DNA of 64,000 nt, taken from contig OX388319.1 in the NCBI GenBank assembly GCA_947579605.1, positions 22,891,447 to 22,955,446 on the forward strand, written 5' to 3'. Positions within the stretch are counted from its first letter, which is position 1. Every line of letters starts with the position of its first letter. Shown piece after piece: positions 50,101 to 58,558 of this stretch. The notes under the pieces are model-generated. The model saw only the letters and a list, made by a program, of their open reading frames with translations, made no database searches and was not told the DNA's origin. Source of the stretch: Athripsodes cinereus (lineage: Eukaryota > Arthropoda > Insecta > Trichoptera > Leptoceridae). Made by a program: the position numbers and the translations under genes.

Positions 50101-51203
50101 ATTTATGTTTGTTTAATACAATGATTTATCTATTATCTACATAAAGGTTGCCGTTAGATAAGCTGTACAGAACAAACATATTGGTTTTTCTTGCTGTGGC
50201 AATAATAAATGTGGCTTTCAGGATGAGAAGTATACCTGAATTGAACACGGTAAATGTTTTATACATGTTTTACAAGCATACACCTTTCTCATGAAAAGAA
50301 TATCATAATACGGAATTATGTGGGGTGAATTATCAACTCAAAATTTTGAAAAGCATTATTTCCACATTGTATTCCCAAGAAGAGTGTTAAAAGTATGTAA
50401 TGAAATGAGATATGAGTAAATTTAAAGGTAAATAAAGGAATAAGAAACATACATAGGCCCCTAGAGTCAGGTTCAAAACCACAACACAAAAAAATAAAAT
50501 GTATGGTCATACCGTTTGAGTTTGATCTGAACCTCTTGGTTGGCACTGGATCACTTTCCTCTTCTGAAGAATCTTAAGAAAAAAAACAACAAAAAGGTTT
50601 CAAAAATTCATTTTTAAATTAAAACATTGAATTTTGATAATTTGAGGCTGTGGTCTGTTGATTTTGCTGTTAACTTGAACCAACAATGGGTAGCCTCAAA
50701 GTATAGAAACTCAAAATATTAAGCAGGTCATGAATGACTGTAAATGTTATTTTGTAAGAAACAGATATAAATGTGATAGATGCTTACCTCCCGAATCAGA
50801 GAGTCTAGATCGTTTACTGCTGATATTAGAATTGGACGAGTTGTGTGAAGTGTTGAAACTGTTAGTTGGAGGGTCATCATCTGAATCTAGAAAAACACAA
50901 AAAACTAATAAATATGACAAGATTTAAACAACAAGGCATTAGTCATTAAACAAACAATATCGTAAATATAAATATTACTACAACATATTGCATGTAAATA
51001 CTCAATTTACGGCGAAATCGTCAATGAGGGAGAAAAGGGATCCCGTTCAGCGATAACAAAATGTCAGTCTTGTCACAATTCGCACTATCCGAACTTGTAT
51101 ATAAAGAGTGAAAAGTGTAAAAATAACTACAAATATTGATAAAATTATTATTATACAACGAAGTTTAATAATAACTGTAATATTTACCTGATGAGTTAGA
51201 CAT
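35129..51203 (-). CDS. CMTR1: Cap-specific mRNA 2'-O-methyltransferase 1 (complete)
   Basis: Fifteen exons in transcript order: 51203-51188, 50886-50788, 50572-50513, 50065-49955, 49458-49331, 48401-48072, 47198-46925, 46834-46638, 46315-46132, 45411-45183, 40342-40225, 38941-38674, 37872-37662, 36975-36722, 35340-35129 (stop TGA). All have GT/AG borders and compatible phases, giving 896 residues. CMTR1 methylates the 2'-O of the first transcribed nucleotide of capped mRNA in the nucleus (cap 1). A Ser-rich, basic N-terminus (1-95) is followed by a G-patch (about 129-172: [15 protein letters not shown]). The Rossmann methyltransferase has the SAM motif [20 protein letters not shown] near 316. 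By alignment to the human K-D-K triad the catalytic residues are K284 ([11 protein letters not shown]), D404 (MADG) and K444 ([10 protein letters not shown]). The [13 protein letters not shown] signature, a guanylyltransferase-like region and a C-terminal WW-like segment (about 827-855) follow. It starts MSNSS. Introns 10-14 are loaded with transposons. Confidence 0.93.
35552..35800 (+). repeat. tRNA-derived SINE, family B, in CMTR1 intron 14
   Basis: The head GGTGTGGCGCGGAGGCTAAC, box B GGTTCGATTCCCGACC, then TGACCTTTTTCAAATTGTTC and TAGTTTGGGACTAGCTCAGT match the 29797 copy. It is antisense to CMTR1. A family C fragment (35445-35530) precedes it. Confidence 0.75.
35920..36065 (+). repeat. 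Interspersed repeat family C copy
   Basis: It has the ordered words TTTTTGAGTGTCAT, TTCAATTCAGCGATGATG, ACATCCTGAATGTCTTATTT, GGCATGGAGAAGACAATCTG and CTGCTGACTACACCACTTAT, the fullest version of the family in the window. No open frame or pol III boxes were recognised. Confidence 0.6.
36215..36690 (-). mobile_element. RTE-like retrotransposon 3' end in CMTR1 intron 14
   Basis: Minus-strand reading begins [20 protein letters not shown], then [40 protein letters not shown] and, after a frame break, [20 protein letters not shown] and [20 protein letters not shown]. This is the post-RT C-terminal domain of RTE-type elements. The RT core is absent, so it is a 5'-truncated copy in the same sense as CMTR1. 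Confidence 0.8.
38320..38530 (+). repeat. Interspersed repeat family C copy in CMTR1 intron 12
   Basis: It contains GCTTTTGAGCGTCCTGTTGA, GAGGTATGCCATCCTGAACA, GGCATGAAGAGAAGAATCTG and TCTGCTGGCTACCCCTTTTG in the family order. A second fragment lies at 38579-38660 beside the exon 12 donor. Confidence 0.55.
39622..40105. repeat. MITE with about 44-bp inverted ends in CMTR1 intron 11
   Basis: AGTGACCTAGGTTTCGACAT (39643) is mirrored exactly by ATGTCGAAACCTAGGTCACT (ending 40083). The similarity extends outward through an imperfect AAAATTTTACT/AGTAAAACTTT arm to about 39622 and 40105. It is noncoding. Just before it, 39560-39625 carries a duplicated GCCACACACCAAAAAAATT. Confidence 0.7.
40540..41925. 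mobile_element. 1.4-kb DNA element with GGGTAAGGTTGC ends and TA duplication
   Basis: The left end GGGTAAGGTTGCTTTAGTCG and the right end GACTTGAGCAACCTTACCC are inverted repeats flanked by TA on each side. Subterminal copies of AAGTCGTACC/GGTACGACTT occur at about 40570, 40910, 40935, 41690-41745 and 41900. There is no intact transposase; the interior is interrupted by an RTE fragment (41085-41410). It lies in CMTR1 intron 10. A Tc1/mariner- or piggyBac-like class cannot be chosen from the ends alone. Confidence 0.7.
41085..41410 (-). mobile_element. RTE-like 3' fragment nested in the 40540-41925 element
   Basis: Minus-strand reading [20 protein letters not shown], then [18 protein letters not shown] and [20 protein letters not shown], is close to the 36215-36690 copy. 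It is a 5'-truncated insertion, so this element entered after the host DNA transposon. Confidence 0.75.
42189..42353. repeat. 165-bp MITE
   Basis: AGAAGTGCACTGGGAAATAC at 42189 is mirrored by GTATTCCCCAGTGCACTTCT ending 42353, with one mismatch within the first 20 bases. A solo end (CAGAAGTGCATTGTGGAATA) is at 44958. It is noncoding. Confidence 0.7.
42371..42455. repeat. 85-bp inverted-repeat element next to the mariner
   Basis: TATATCGCGATCGATTT at 42371 is mirrored by AAATCGATCGCGATATA ending 42455, with inner AGCAAACAG/CTGTTTGCT pairing. The mariner begins at the very next base after the TA, so the mariner used a TA at the edge of this palindrome. Confidence 0.6.
42456..43372 (+). mobile_element. 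Mariner-like element, internally deleted
   Basis: The TIRs TTAGGTCGGTTCATATGAAA (42456) and TTTCATATGAACCGACCTAA (ending 43372) are flanked by TA on both sides (42454-42455 and 43373-43374). At 917 bp it is shorter than a full mariner (about 1.3 kb). It carries the deleted transposase frame listed separately. Confidence 0.9.
42644..43294 (+). pseudogene. Mariner transposase with in-frame catalytic deletion
   Basis: The frame runs 216 codons from [15 protein letters not shown] to stop 43294 without a nonsense codon. The N-terminal paired-type DNA-binding region is present ([20 protein letters not shown], then GRPPSV and [13 protein letters not shown]). After YDLTDMQK it jumps directly to RPHTSQLT, removing the stretch that holds the first two catalytic aspartates. 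The third catalytic block [16 protein letters not shown] remains. About 340-350 residues are usual. It cannot catalyse transposition, but a DNA-binding product could still be made. Confidence 0.85.
44200..44860. repeat. Minisatellite, 98-bp unit, CMTR1 intron 10
   Basis: GTAGGTACCTACCTATTTTT recurs with period 98 at about 44443, 44541, 44639 and 44737, with diverged units near 44265 and 44343. Each unit also holds GGGCATGTGAGGTATCAAAC and TTTTTCATTGGGAAGAG. Central units are almost identical and the ends are diverged, as expected for unequal exchange. Confidence 0.8.
45060..45158. repeat. SINE A tail fragment plus perfect 34-bp palindrome
   Basis: 45060-45124 matches the tail of SINE family A (ATATATCTGGGTTTTTGTTA, AACCCAAATACAACCTTATA). 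It is replaced at 45125 by a perfect palindrome to 45158 whose 17-base half is TGTGCTAATATCACATT. The palindrome lies 25 bases inside the intron from the 5' splice site of CMTR1 exon 10 (45183). Confidence 0.7.
45447..45612 (-). repeat. tRNA-derived SINE, family A, in CMTR1 intron 9
   Basis: The minus-strand reading has GCCTGGAGGTAGAGTCTCGG, GGTTCGATACCAGGTG, CCCCTTTCACGACACAAGC and the tail. Head and boxes are well kept. Confidence 0.75.
48706..48963 (+). repeat. MITE family B copy 3, best preserved (CMTR1 intron 5)
   Basis: Left CGTCGTTGCATATTCAAAAA and right TTTTTGAATATGCAACGACG are perfect inverted ends. ATA flanks both sides (possible 3-bp or TA duplication). The interior matches the copies at 20615, 28879 and 57288. 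Confidence 0.8.
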
Positions 51204-51557
51204 TTTAAAAATAATCAAATCGACCTGGCAGTCATCAACACCGACCTGTCAATATTTTTTCCACAGATAAAGAAAAGTAGAAAACCATAGAGAAAGCATC
51301 GAAGTATGTTTCATAGACAAGAACAAAAATATTATCTAAGGGACGTTCACATTTGTTCAGTGATCACTCTGGATGATCCTCCAAAATGAAAAGGTATGAA
51401 CAGGCGTTTCATCAATAGTTATCACTAGCGATGACGAAGAAAAAAGTATTTGAGATTGAAAGAAATTTACAAAGGATTATACCTAATTTCACTTTTCTGG
51501 TTATCTGCAGTTTGTGAAATAGAAAATTAAATAATTTTATATCAAATTATCTGTATT
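51204..51557. promoter_or_regulatory. Putative bidirectional 5' region between CMTR1 and a candidate plus-strand exon
   Basis: This 354-bp gap separates the CMTR1 start codon (51203, minus) from a plus-strand ATG at 51558. It includes a TGATCACTC repeat-related block (51350-51420). No TATA box or initiator was singled out. The promoter role is inferred only from position. Confidence 0.3.
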
Positions 51558-52200
51558 ATGAAGCAGCTTAGCAAATCTTTTCTAAGCTTTCAGCTTAATA
51601 AAATTAATATTTTACATTACTTTTATTTTTCTAAATTTGGTATAAGAATTTGTAAAATTCCTAACCTCCCAAAATCTGGATTATTTTTAGCTCCAAACTT
51701 ATGGACAATTTGTAAAGCGTCCTTTACTCATATCATGACCTCAAGGGCGCCGAAAGGGTAAGTTTAATGAAATAATATTTTTCATCTAGTGTCAGTGTAT
51801 TGATTTCACTTCTGGGTCAGGTTATGCACTTTGGTGACAATATCCATACTTAAGTTTATTTTAATTTTGCCAACTTTGATACATAGTACCTATGTAATGG
51901 GGGAATATTATTATAAGCATCAAATTTTGTTAAGGGGTATTCACACTTGTTCACTGATCACTCTTGATGATCCTCCGAATTGAAAAGGTGTGAATAGACA
52001 TTTCGAGAATCATTAGTGATCGTGGAGGAAAGCAATTATCATCCGACATAATTTTGATGAAAAGTCCTTTAACGAAAACGATCATAAGAGTTTTACAAAT
52101 TAATATTGAAATATGTTCACTTTAATGAACAGCTTTGACACTCTGGATGATCGTCCAAAGTGAAATGGTCTGAATGCTACTTTACCAACTTGTTATGGTC
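51340..52200 (+). repeat. Dispersed TGATCACT/GATGATCCTCC repeat, three direct copies
   Basis: Blocks at about 51350-51440, 51935-52035 and 52100-52195 share GTTCACTGATCACTC, GGATGATCCTCC and TGAAAAGGTGTGAA. They lie in the CMTR1-RFC5 interval and overlap the candidate exon region. A similar GAGTGATCACTC word occurs at 5905 in the 5.2-kb transposon. Probably MITE remnants. Confidence 0.45.
51558..51762 (+). CDS. Candidate first coding exon, gene unknown
   Basis: ATG 51558 opens about 68 codons without a stop in AT-rich DNA, starting MKQLSKSFLSFQLNKINILH and ending ...IMTSRAPKG. It runs into a consensus donor (AAAGG|GTAAGT around 51758-51765). The N-terminus is basic, hydrophobic and free of acidic residues, like a mitochondrial presequence. 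No downstream exon was recognised before RFC5, and I do not recognise the protein. It may be a chance frame, or the real start may be the internal ATG of MTSRAPKG. Confidence 0.3.
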
Positions 52201-53198
52201 AGAATGCACCACAAACAATGCACTGTTAAAAAAAATTGCCGAGAATCACCACTTGTGAGTTATCGCTATTATAGGAGTTATTCCAGGATGCGCCTTTGAG
52301 ATGGATGCTCCATTAAACGGCGCCGAATAAATCATCCAACATATATAAAATGGATACTAATGGCAGGATTAAAATGGAATTGTTAAGTAAATAAAACCAT
52401 ACGCTGTAATTACATAAAAAAATAATATTTAATTTATATAAATACATAGTTTTGACTGCAAAATGCAGTTTAATGAAACCTGAACAAAAATTTTTAAAAT
52501 TTTATTAACAGCAATTTTACAATAAAGTCAACAACGACATATTTTATGAATTAAGGTCCAGTGAAGTCCTTCCAAATTATTATAAAAATAAGGAAGTGTA
52601 TAGATAACTGCTAGCAGCTTTTCAATAAGGATAGGTAAAGAGCCACAAAGTGTGGATTGGCACATTAAGAAATAAGAATAGACAGTACAAAAAACAAAAC
52701 AGGGTGAGAAATGAGGATATCAAAGGAAGGAGAGAATGTGAGAAGAGGGTTGTGAATAAAATGTCCTATGTTTAAATAAGTTGTGATGTGTAATGACGAA
52801 ATAAAGACATCTTCAATTCAGCGATGAGGTTTGCCACCTAGCCTGAATGTCTTAATTATTTAAGGAAAGCTTGCAAGTTTATAACATGTGGCTGGTCTGC
52901 TAGTTACCCCACTTATTGTATATGTCGCGATAGTAAAGTAGTAGTAGTAGTAGAAATAATGACAAAGAAATTGTGTTCATCCAAAAAAAAAAAAGAAAAT
53001 GCAGACGTTCGAGAACTGATTTAGAGAAATGAGAAGCGAATGAAGTAAACAAGGATTGATCAATATGGTATTCCATTCTCTCTAACTGAATGAATGAATT
53101 CTCTCTAACTACCCCACTTGGGACACGGCATGAGGATATAGACTGGAATAATACACAACAATATTATAGATTTGCCAGGTCATTGTTAATTTTAGCCA
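52201..53198. other. RFC5 3' flank with a family C repeat
   Basis: 52800-52930 carries family C (CTTCAATTCAGCGATGAGGT, GCCACCTAGCCTGAATGTCT). The rest is AT-rich with short A runs and a TAG microsatellite at about 52935-52952. No gene seen. Confidence 0.45.
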
Positions 53199-55774
53199 TC
53201 AGTTTGTGTCTTCAGGTCTGACGAGATCTCTTGCTATCTGAAATGCCGCTACCAGTGCTGAGAGTTGAATGTTTTCATTACAGCCAGCTGCTAAGTATTG
53301 TTCCATGTCAGACATCTTGATCAGAAGCTTTACTAGGACATGTGGAGGAAGATCCGCTGAAAAAAAAAATAAAAATTATTATAGAATATTTTCATAATAA
53401 AATGCAAAAATAATTATATTGTAAGATATATTATCTATGTATCTGTATAATTTTAAGTATCTATGTTTTTGTGTGAATGTGGAATTGACTGTATGTGTGT
53501 GCTAGCAAAACGAGTGATTGATGTGTGCGTGTATTTTGAAAATTGAAATAATGTAAATTAATTGAGACGCACGGTTTTTGGATGACGACTGAGTGAAATA
53601 TTTTTTTTTCTACCTTGTACATTATATATATAATTGTTGTCTGTTGTGTGTTTTGAAGGAATAAATAAATAACATATATTGTCGTTGCATTTGTATGGTT
53701 TGGCATTAAAACTGGATAAAATCATTTGAAGTAAAATGTTAATAGAAACGAAAAACTAATAAGATTTTACATGTTATTTGTTGATAGCAATTACCACAAG
53801 CAAGAGTGTGTTATGTCGCCATGTCATTATAAATTATACATTGGCCATTGTAATCGTCAACTGAAAGATATGAATGTAGGTGTAGATCTGAATGTAAGTG
53901 CGTTAATGTTTTCCGATGATTTGGTATTGATGGCTGAAAGTGAAAGTGATTTACAGCGAATGATGGTGTGTGTAAGACCCTGTATAATTTGTTTGTTTCT
54001 GAGGTACACTTCTATACTTTTTCAATATTTACAAATAAAATAGCATTCATGCTTTCTACATATTCTGTATTTCTTTATTATTATCCTAAACATATCTATG
54101 ACTAAAAAGTTAAAAAATACTTACTTCTTAAAATAATATGGTGAACCTCTGAGAGGATATCACTGAGAGCCAATCCCTTGGCATTCTTTAATTCCCTTAT
54201 TTCTGTGAAAGTACTATGTTAAGGAAAATTTTGCAAACAATTAACCAGTTTACTAGCTACCAATTTCTGTTACATTAACCGCTCCTTGAGGCAGCATTTA
54301 TTTTTACAACTGTCGAAAATCTCTTCAAAAATGATTTTTTTTCAGTTTTTACAATTTGGTAAAGAAATGTAATTAAATTAAATTTAACCCCCCCCCCCCC
54401 CAATTGCCTACTTTTCATTTTGATACAGGAATTTGATATGTTTCACTATCTTTTCGGTTTGTACAAACTATTTTAGAGTTACCTTATAATCAGTCTGACT
54501 TTTAGGGAGGGGCAACTTTCTCCTATATCTATAGATATCTAAAAATTCCCCCTCAAAAAATTATGATGTATTATGGTATTTTGTGGAAAAACCACACTCC
54601 AAAGACCAAAGAGCCACAGTTTCCCGATCCCTGGTATAGCCATATAGATGGATATAACACGCAAGAGTTTCTTGAACTGAGGAGTGGAAGTGATATTTTT
54701 CAAAGGATACTTCTATTGCAACTGGCAAAGTCATCTTCATTTAGCAGCCAGTTGACAATATTTCCAATGTCAGATCGGAGTGGATGTCCTACGCATGTGT
54801 ACACATTATCTTCTGTGACATCTTTGAAAGCCATCCAGGTGCTCTGTAGGGTGTTCAGTACCTTCCTCATGTCTCCGCCTGAGAGTGCAAGGAGGGCATC
54901 CATACCATCTTTGCTGATTTTTACTCTGTATAATCAAACAAATAATATTTTAATATCTTAAATTTAAAACGACATGATCCAGAGAATCAGTAATAACACC
55001 TGTGAGTTCATTGGTAGCCTGGAGGTAGAGTCTCGGCCTCGTAAACAAAGGGTCTGTGGTTCAATACCAGGTGCCGGCAAACTCCCCTTTCACGACACAA
55101 GCTTTTAGTAGCTTACTATGAAAGGTGTATAAGGTTGTATTTAGGTTTATAACAAACAAAACCCAGATGCTTTTATTTTTTAAAAATTACAAACGAATTA
55201 TACATATAATATAAAAAATAAAGAAATTTTTATTTAGTCATTCATTACTGTACATTAATTACAAAAAAATTCATAGAATTGCTTATTCGTGGAATAGACA
55301 GAATAATCAACTTCTACATACAAGAAACCAGATTGACATTATTTTTACTGTTAAAATTTGGTTCCACAAATTTATAATTTATTTATTTTTCAAGCGAACT
55401 TACTATTTGCAATGAATATACAGGTCATCCTCTTTGTGCCATTAAAAAAATAAGACATTCAGGATGGGTTAAAATAAACCTTGCCATTGTAGATATTAAT
55501 TTTTGTTTTAAGTATATGTGATGTTTTATGAATAAATATCTGCTTTTTTACTAAAAATAGTAAGTACCTAATCTATTCCATTCTGGGATTATTGATTGTG
55601 ATATTAATACTCACTCCTCTTGTTCAGCGATATGTTGCACCCTGGGGATTATCTGTGAGGCTTGTAAGGGCGCGAACCTGAACCTTGTGCAACGAGATTG
55701 TAGAGCGGGTATGATCTTGCTCAGGTAATTGCAGATGATACAGAAACGGACATTTTCAGTGTACTTCTCTATAA
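53199..55774 (-). CDS. RFC5: Replication factor C subunit 5, C-terminal exons (partial gene)
   Basis: Four exons in transcript order: 55774-55615, 54925-54711, 54202-54125, 53356-53199 (stop TGA). They give about 203 residues of a usual 330-340. RFC5 is a small subunit of the clamp loader that opens PCNA onto primed DNA with ATP. The first exon here begins (V)IEKYTENVRFCIICNYLSK and includes the small-subunit SRC motif IIPALQSRCTRFRF with the arginine finger. The next has SGGDMRKVLNTLQSTWMAF (sensor 2 region) and TCVGHPLRSDIGNIVNWLL. The last two encode the collar domain (ELKNAKGLALSDILSEVHH; LSALVAAFQIARDLV). Phases join correctly. The Walker A and B exons are not found in the 7 kb upstream before RAB28; they are either beyond the window, with RAB28 nested in an RFC5 intron, or lost. 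Confidence 0.92.
53865..53970 (+). mobile_element. RT core fragment in an RFC5 intron
   Basis: The plus-strand reading MNVGVDLNVSALMFSDDLVLMAESESDLQRMM (first 53873) contains the RT motif C with FSDD in place of FADD. It is only about 32 codons long, lies antisense to RFC5 and is not functional. Confidence 0.6.
55011..55180 (+). repeat. tRNA-derived SINE, family A, in an RFC5 intron
   Basis: GTAGCCTGGAGGTAGAGTCT, GGTTCAATACCAGGTG (box B with one change), CCCCTTTCACGACACAAGC and the GGTTTATAACAAACAAAACC tail are in order. Confidence 0.75.
55410..55560 (-). repeat. Interspersed repeat family C fragment
   Basis: The minus-strand reading contains AACCCATCCTGAATGTCTTA and a TTTTTTAATGGCACAAAGAG block. 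It is truncated relative to the 35920 copy. Confidence 0.4.
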
Positions 55775-56039
55775 CTGGAATAAACAAAAACAAATAAATA
55801 AATATATATACTTACAGCTGTACTCACGAATAAGAATAACTGTTAAACTTAATTGATTGGCACCCTATTCATAAACAGAGATTAATATTGTTTCAACATC
55901 TAATATTTGGCAAAATTTGAATTTTCTGTATAATATTGAGAAGGCGAACATAGAAAAATTACAAGTCATTCTACAATAGGTAACACAGTAGTACCCAGTA
56001 TGAAAATTTAAATTGATTTTCATAATTGTATTTATTATA

Positions 56040-56650
56040 AACTAGCTGACCCAGCGAATTTTGTACCGCAAAACAATTAATGAATGATTGATATTTTTAA
56101 TCTCTTTACAAACTCCCGTAATTGTCCAAGTATGTCATCGTATAGTGTCAAAAAACAAAATTCATTTATTGTGAACAATTATACATAACTCAGATTTGTT
56201 TATAAATTATCTGCTGTACGTAATATATGTAGGTACTAATTTGTTTTTAGGTAGTTACCTATTAATTTTTAAATTTATAAAAATTCTTATCCATGATTTT
56301 TTCAAAATTGAAATTTCAGAACCACAGACGTTAAATTGTATGGATAGCGATTCTAATTTGAAAATGTATACAAAAATTATTCTATAAATAGGCCAATCTA
56401 TAAAAAAAATATCATCGTTGATATTGTATAATTCTCCATATTGCATTTTTTATTGAAATTAAAAATGTATGGGTTAAATAATTTTCTTCATAATTTTTCT
56501 TCCCGTGAATTTGTAAGATATTTTAATAGCCTATCGGCTATTCCGGGCGGAGAAAAATCCAACAAATCAGAGATCATTGAAATCGGTACAACCATTCTTG
56601 AGTTATAAGTGGTGTAACACACACGACTTCCTTTTACATATTAGAAGATA
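56040..56650. repeat. Dispersed repeat ends (TAGCTGACCC and CACACACGACTT types)
   Basis: 56041 starts ACTAGCTGACCCAGCGAATT, and 56525-56650 has TATTCCGGGCGGAGAAAA, AAATCGGTACAACCATTC and CACACACGACTTCC. Together these are the two ends of a very common dispersed insect repeat, here with an AT-rich interior. It is probably a decayed LINE or SINE. The short frames inside are not genes. Confidence 0.45.
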
Positions 56651-56904
56651 TTCTTCACTGTATACCATTAGGGGGTGTGATAAAAGTGCACAGATGGCAA
56701 CATTGGGGGGAGTGGTACAATTTGCCCAGGTGCAAAAATAATAATACATACATAAATGCATAATTATGATCCATGAAATCCACCTATACGTAGCGGAATA
56801 AATAATAAGATAAATATAATCTTAGCCCCTCCCCTAGCTCATATCTGGTGATCTATGATATCCTGAACAGTGTATTGTAAAGGATAATAATAATAATAAA
56901 TACA

Positions 56905-57235
56905 AATATGTTCATCAATATATATTTTCGTATTGGGTACTCTATTGAAGAAATTATTGGGTACTCTATTTCATTCTCTATTGAAGAAATTATTGGGTAC
57001 TCTATTTCACTCTATAATAAATACATATATGTTCATCAATATATATTTTCGTATTGGGTACTCTATTGAAGAAATTATTGGGTACTCTATTTCATTCCCT
57101 ATTGAAAAAATTATTGGGTACTCTATTTCATTCTCTATTGAAGAAATTATTGGGTACTCTATTTCACTCTATAATAAATACATATGTTCATCAGTATATA
57201 TTTTCGTATTGGGTACTCTATTGAAGAAATTAACC
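56905..57235 (+). repeat. Nested tandem repeat (TTGGGTACTCTATT)
   Basis: The word TATTGGGTACTCTATT occurs eight times. Short blocks alternate with GAAGAAATTA, and a larger unit starting GTTCATCAATATATATTTTC repeats at about 56910, 57032 and 57187. The 144-codon open frame across it is a by-product of repetition (GTLLKK/LLGTLFHS) and is not called as a gene. Confidence 0.75.
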
Positions 57236-57287
57236 AAAATAATACAGATCTTTGCTGTGTGTGTTGGCATACAGTGTCATTTAAGAT

Positions 57288-57545
57288 ATCGTCGTTGCAT
57301 ATTCAAAAAAAGACATGTGCGCACATTTTTATTTATGCATACCTACTCTTTTAAAACTGTTCATTAAGGCATTAAAATTGTTGTTTGGACTTTTTATTGG
57401 CCTGTGATATTATTCTTTAAGTATTGAATTTTAATATTTGATACTAAGAATCACTTTATTAAAATAATGGTTATGATATCATTATAAGCAGTTTATTCTA
57501 GATATGTCATAACATTTACGAATTCACATATCCCTTTTTGAATAT
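57288..57545 (+). repeat. MITE family B copy 4
   Basis: The left end TCGTCGTTGCATATTCAAAA is complete. The right end stops at CCCTTTTTGAATAT and continues into a T-rich run, so the terminal bases are lost. The interior is collinear with the 48706 copy. Confidence 0.7.
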
Positions 57546-57689
57546 TTTTTTTATTTTTTTATTTTATTTTATTTTAATAAAATATACCACTGCCAGCTTG
57601 ACAGTTGTTAAACCTAATTGCTGGACAGTGGACAACATATCACAATCAAGAACAAAAAAGAACAAATATGCAAAGACGATATGCTCTTA

Positions 57690-57760
57690 CCACCTAACAT
57701 CCAATATCCTCCTTACGACACTTATCTTCAAGCTTAGTATTTTCTCCTCCCGGGCCTTGT
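57690..57760 (-). mobile_element. Small RTE-like fragment
   Basis: On the minus strand GAAAATACTAAGCTTGAAGA and GTCGTAAGGAGGATATTGGA align with 27945-28005 of the plus-strand RTE fragment. It is about 70 bp, too short for more. Confidence 0.45.
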
Positions 57761-58137
57761 TAAAGATATCCATCCTAAAACTCACCTTTAAATGCAAGAT
57801 TTGCAGAGTTTTGATATGATTTGACGAATAAATAAATAAATAACAAAGATGTAGAAATCAAGAGAAATGAAAGACTTGGTACAATGTAAAAATATGAGTA
57901 TATTAGTACGCCATAAATGAAATTTACATATTATTATCATTCTGTATACATATTATTAAAAAATATTTTATTTGAATCATCGGTACATGAGTAGTATAAT
58001 TCTACAATTGGATAAATTAAAACAGATGTTTCCTTCTACTACAGATTAAACAACACAAGAAAGACAATTTTCGATTCATAATGACATAAAAAGTGGAAAG
58101 ACGTCTCTCTCGCGTGGTTTAATCTATAGTGGAATGA

Positions 58138-58558
58138 AAAATATCAATATTAATAAACACAGTAAATTTTTCACTAATTTTTTTTATAAAACTCGAGCGC
58201 TTTTCGAAAAAATATAAATCTAAGTTAAGAAAGAGGAATAGGAGGGGGTGGGATAGTAGTGGAACGAGTGGGTGTGGCTAAGGGCTTTAATAATGGTGAA
58301 GGGGGGGGGGGGGGGAATTGGTATATTTACAATGTTTTTTATTTTTTAAAATCAAACTAATGGCAACCAATTTCCAGAGCCAATAATTTGCTATACCGGT
58401 TTTCTGAATGTAAGACCTTTACACCGCACATATCATACGAATGATTAAGCGCTATACAATGATCTGCCAACTCCGAGTAACAGGACAACCCCCTAAAGCT
58501 CGAGTTTTATCAAAAAAAATTGTGAAAAATTAACAGTGTTTATTAATATTGATATTTG
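58138..58558. repeat. Fold-back element with about 60-bp arms
   Basis: AAATATCAATATTAATAAAC (58139) is mirrored by GTTTATTAATATTGATATTT (ending about 58558). The pairing continues inward to ATAAAACTCGAGC and GCTCGAGTTTTAT. The interior carries a long G run at about 58300-58315. It is noncoding. Confidence 0.7.

Noticed and set aside
54563..54961. Plus-strand open frame of 132 codons
   Set aside because: It is antisense to the RFC5 exon 54711-54925, whose protein match is clear.
56933..57367. 144-codon open frame as a gene
   Set aside because: It is produced by a tandem repeat and then runs into a MITE.
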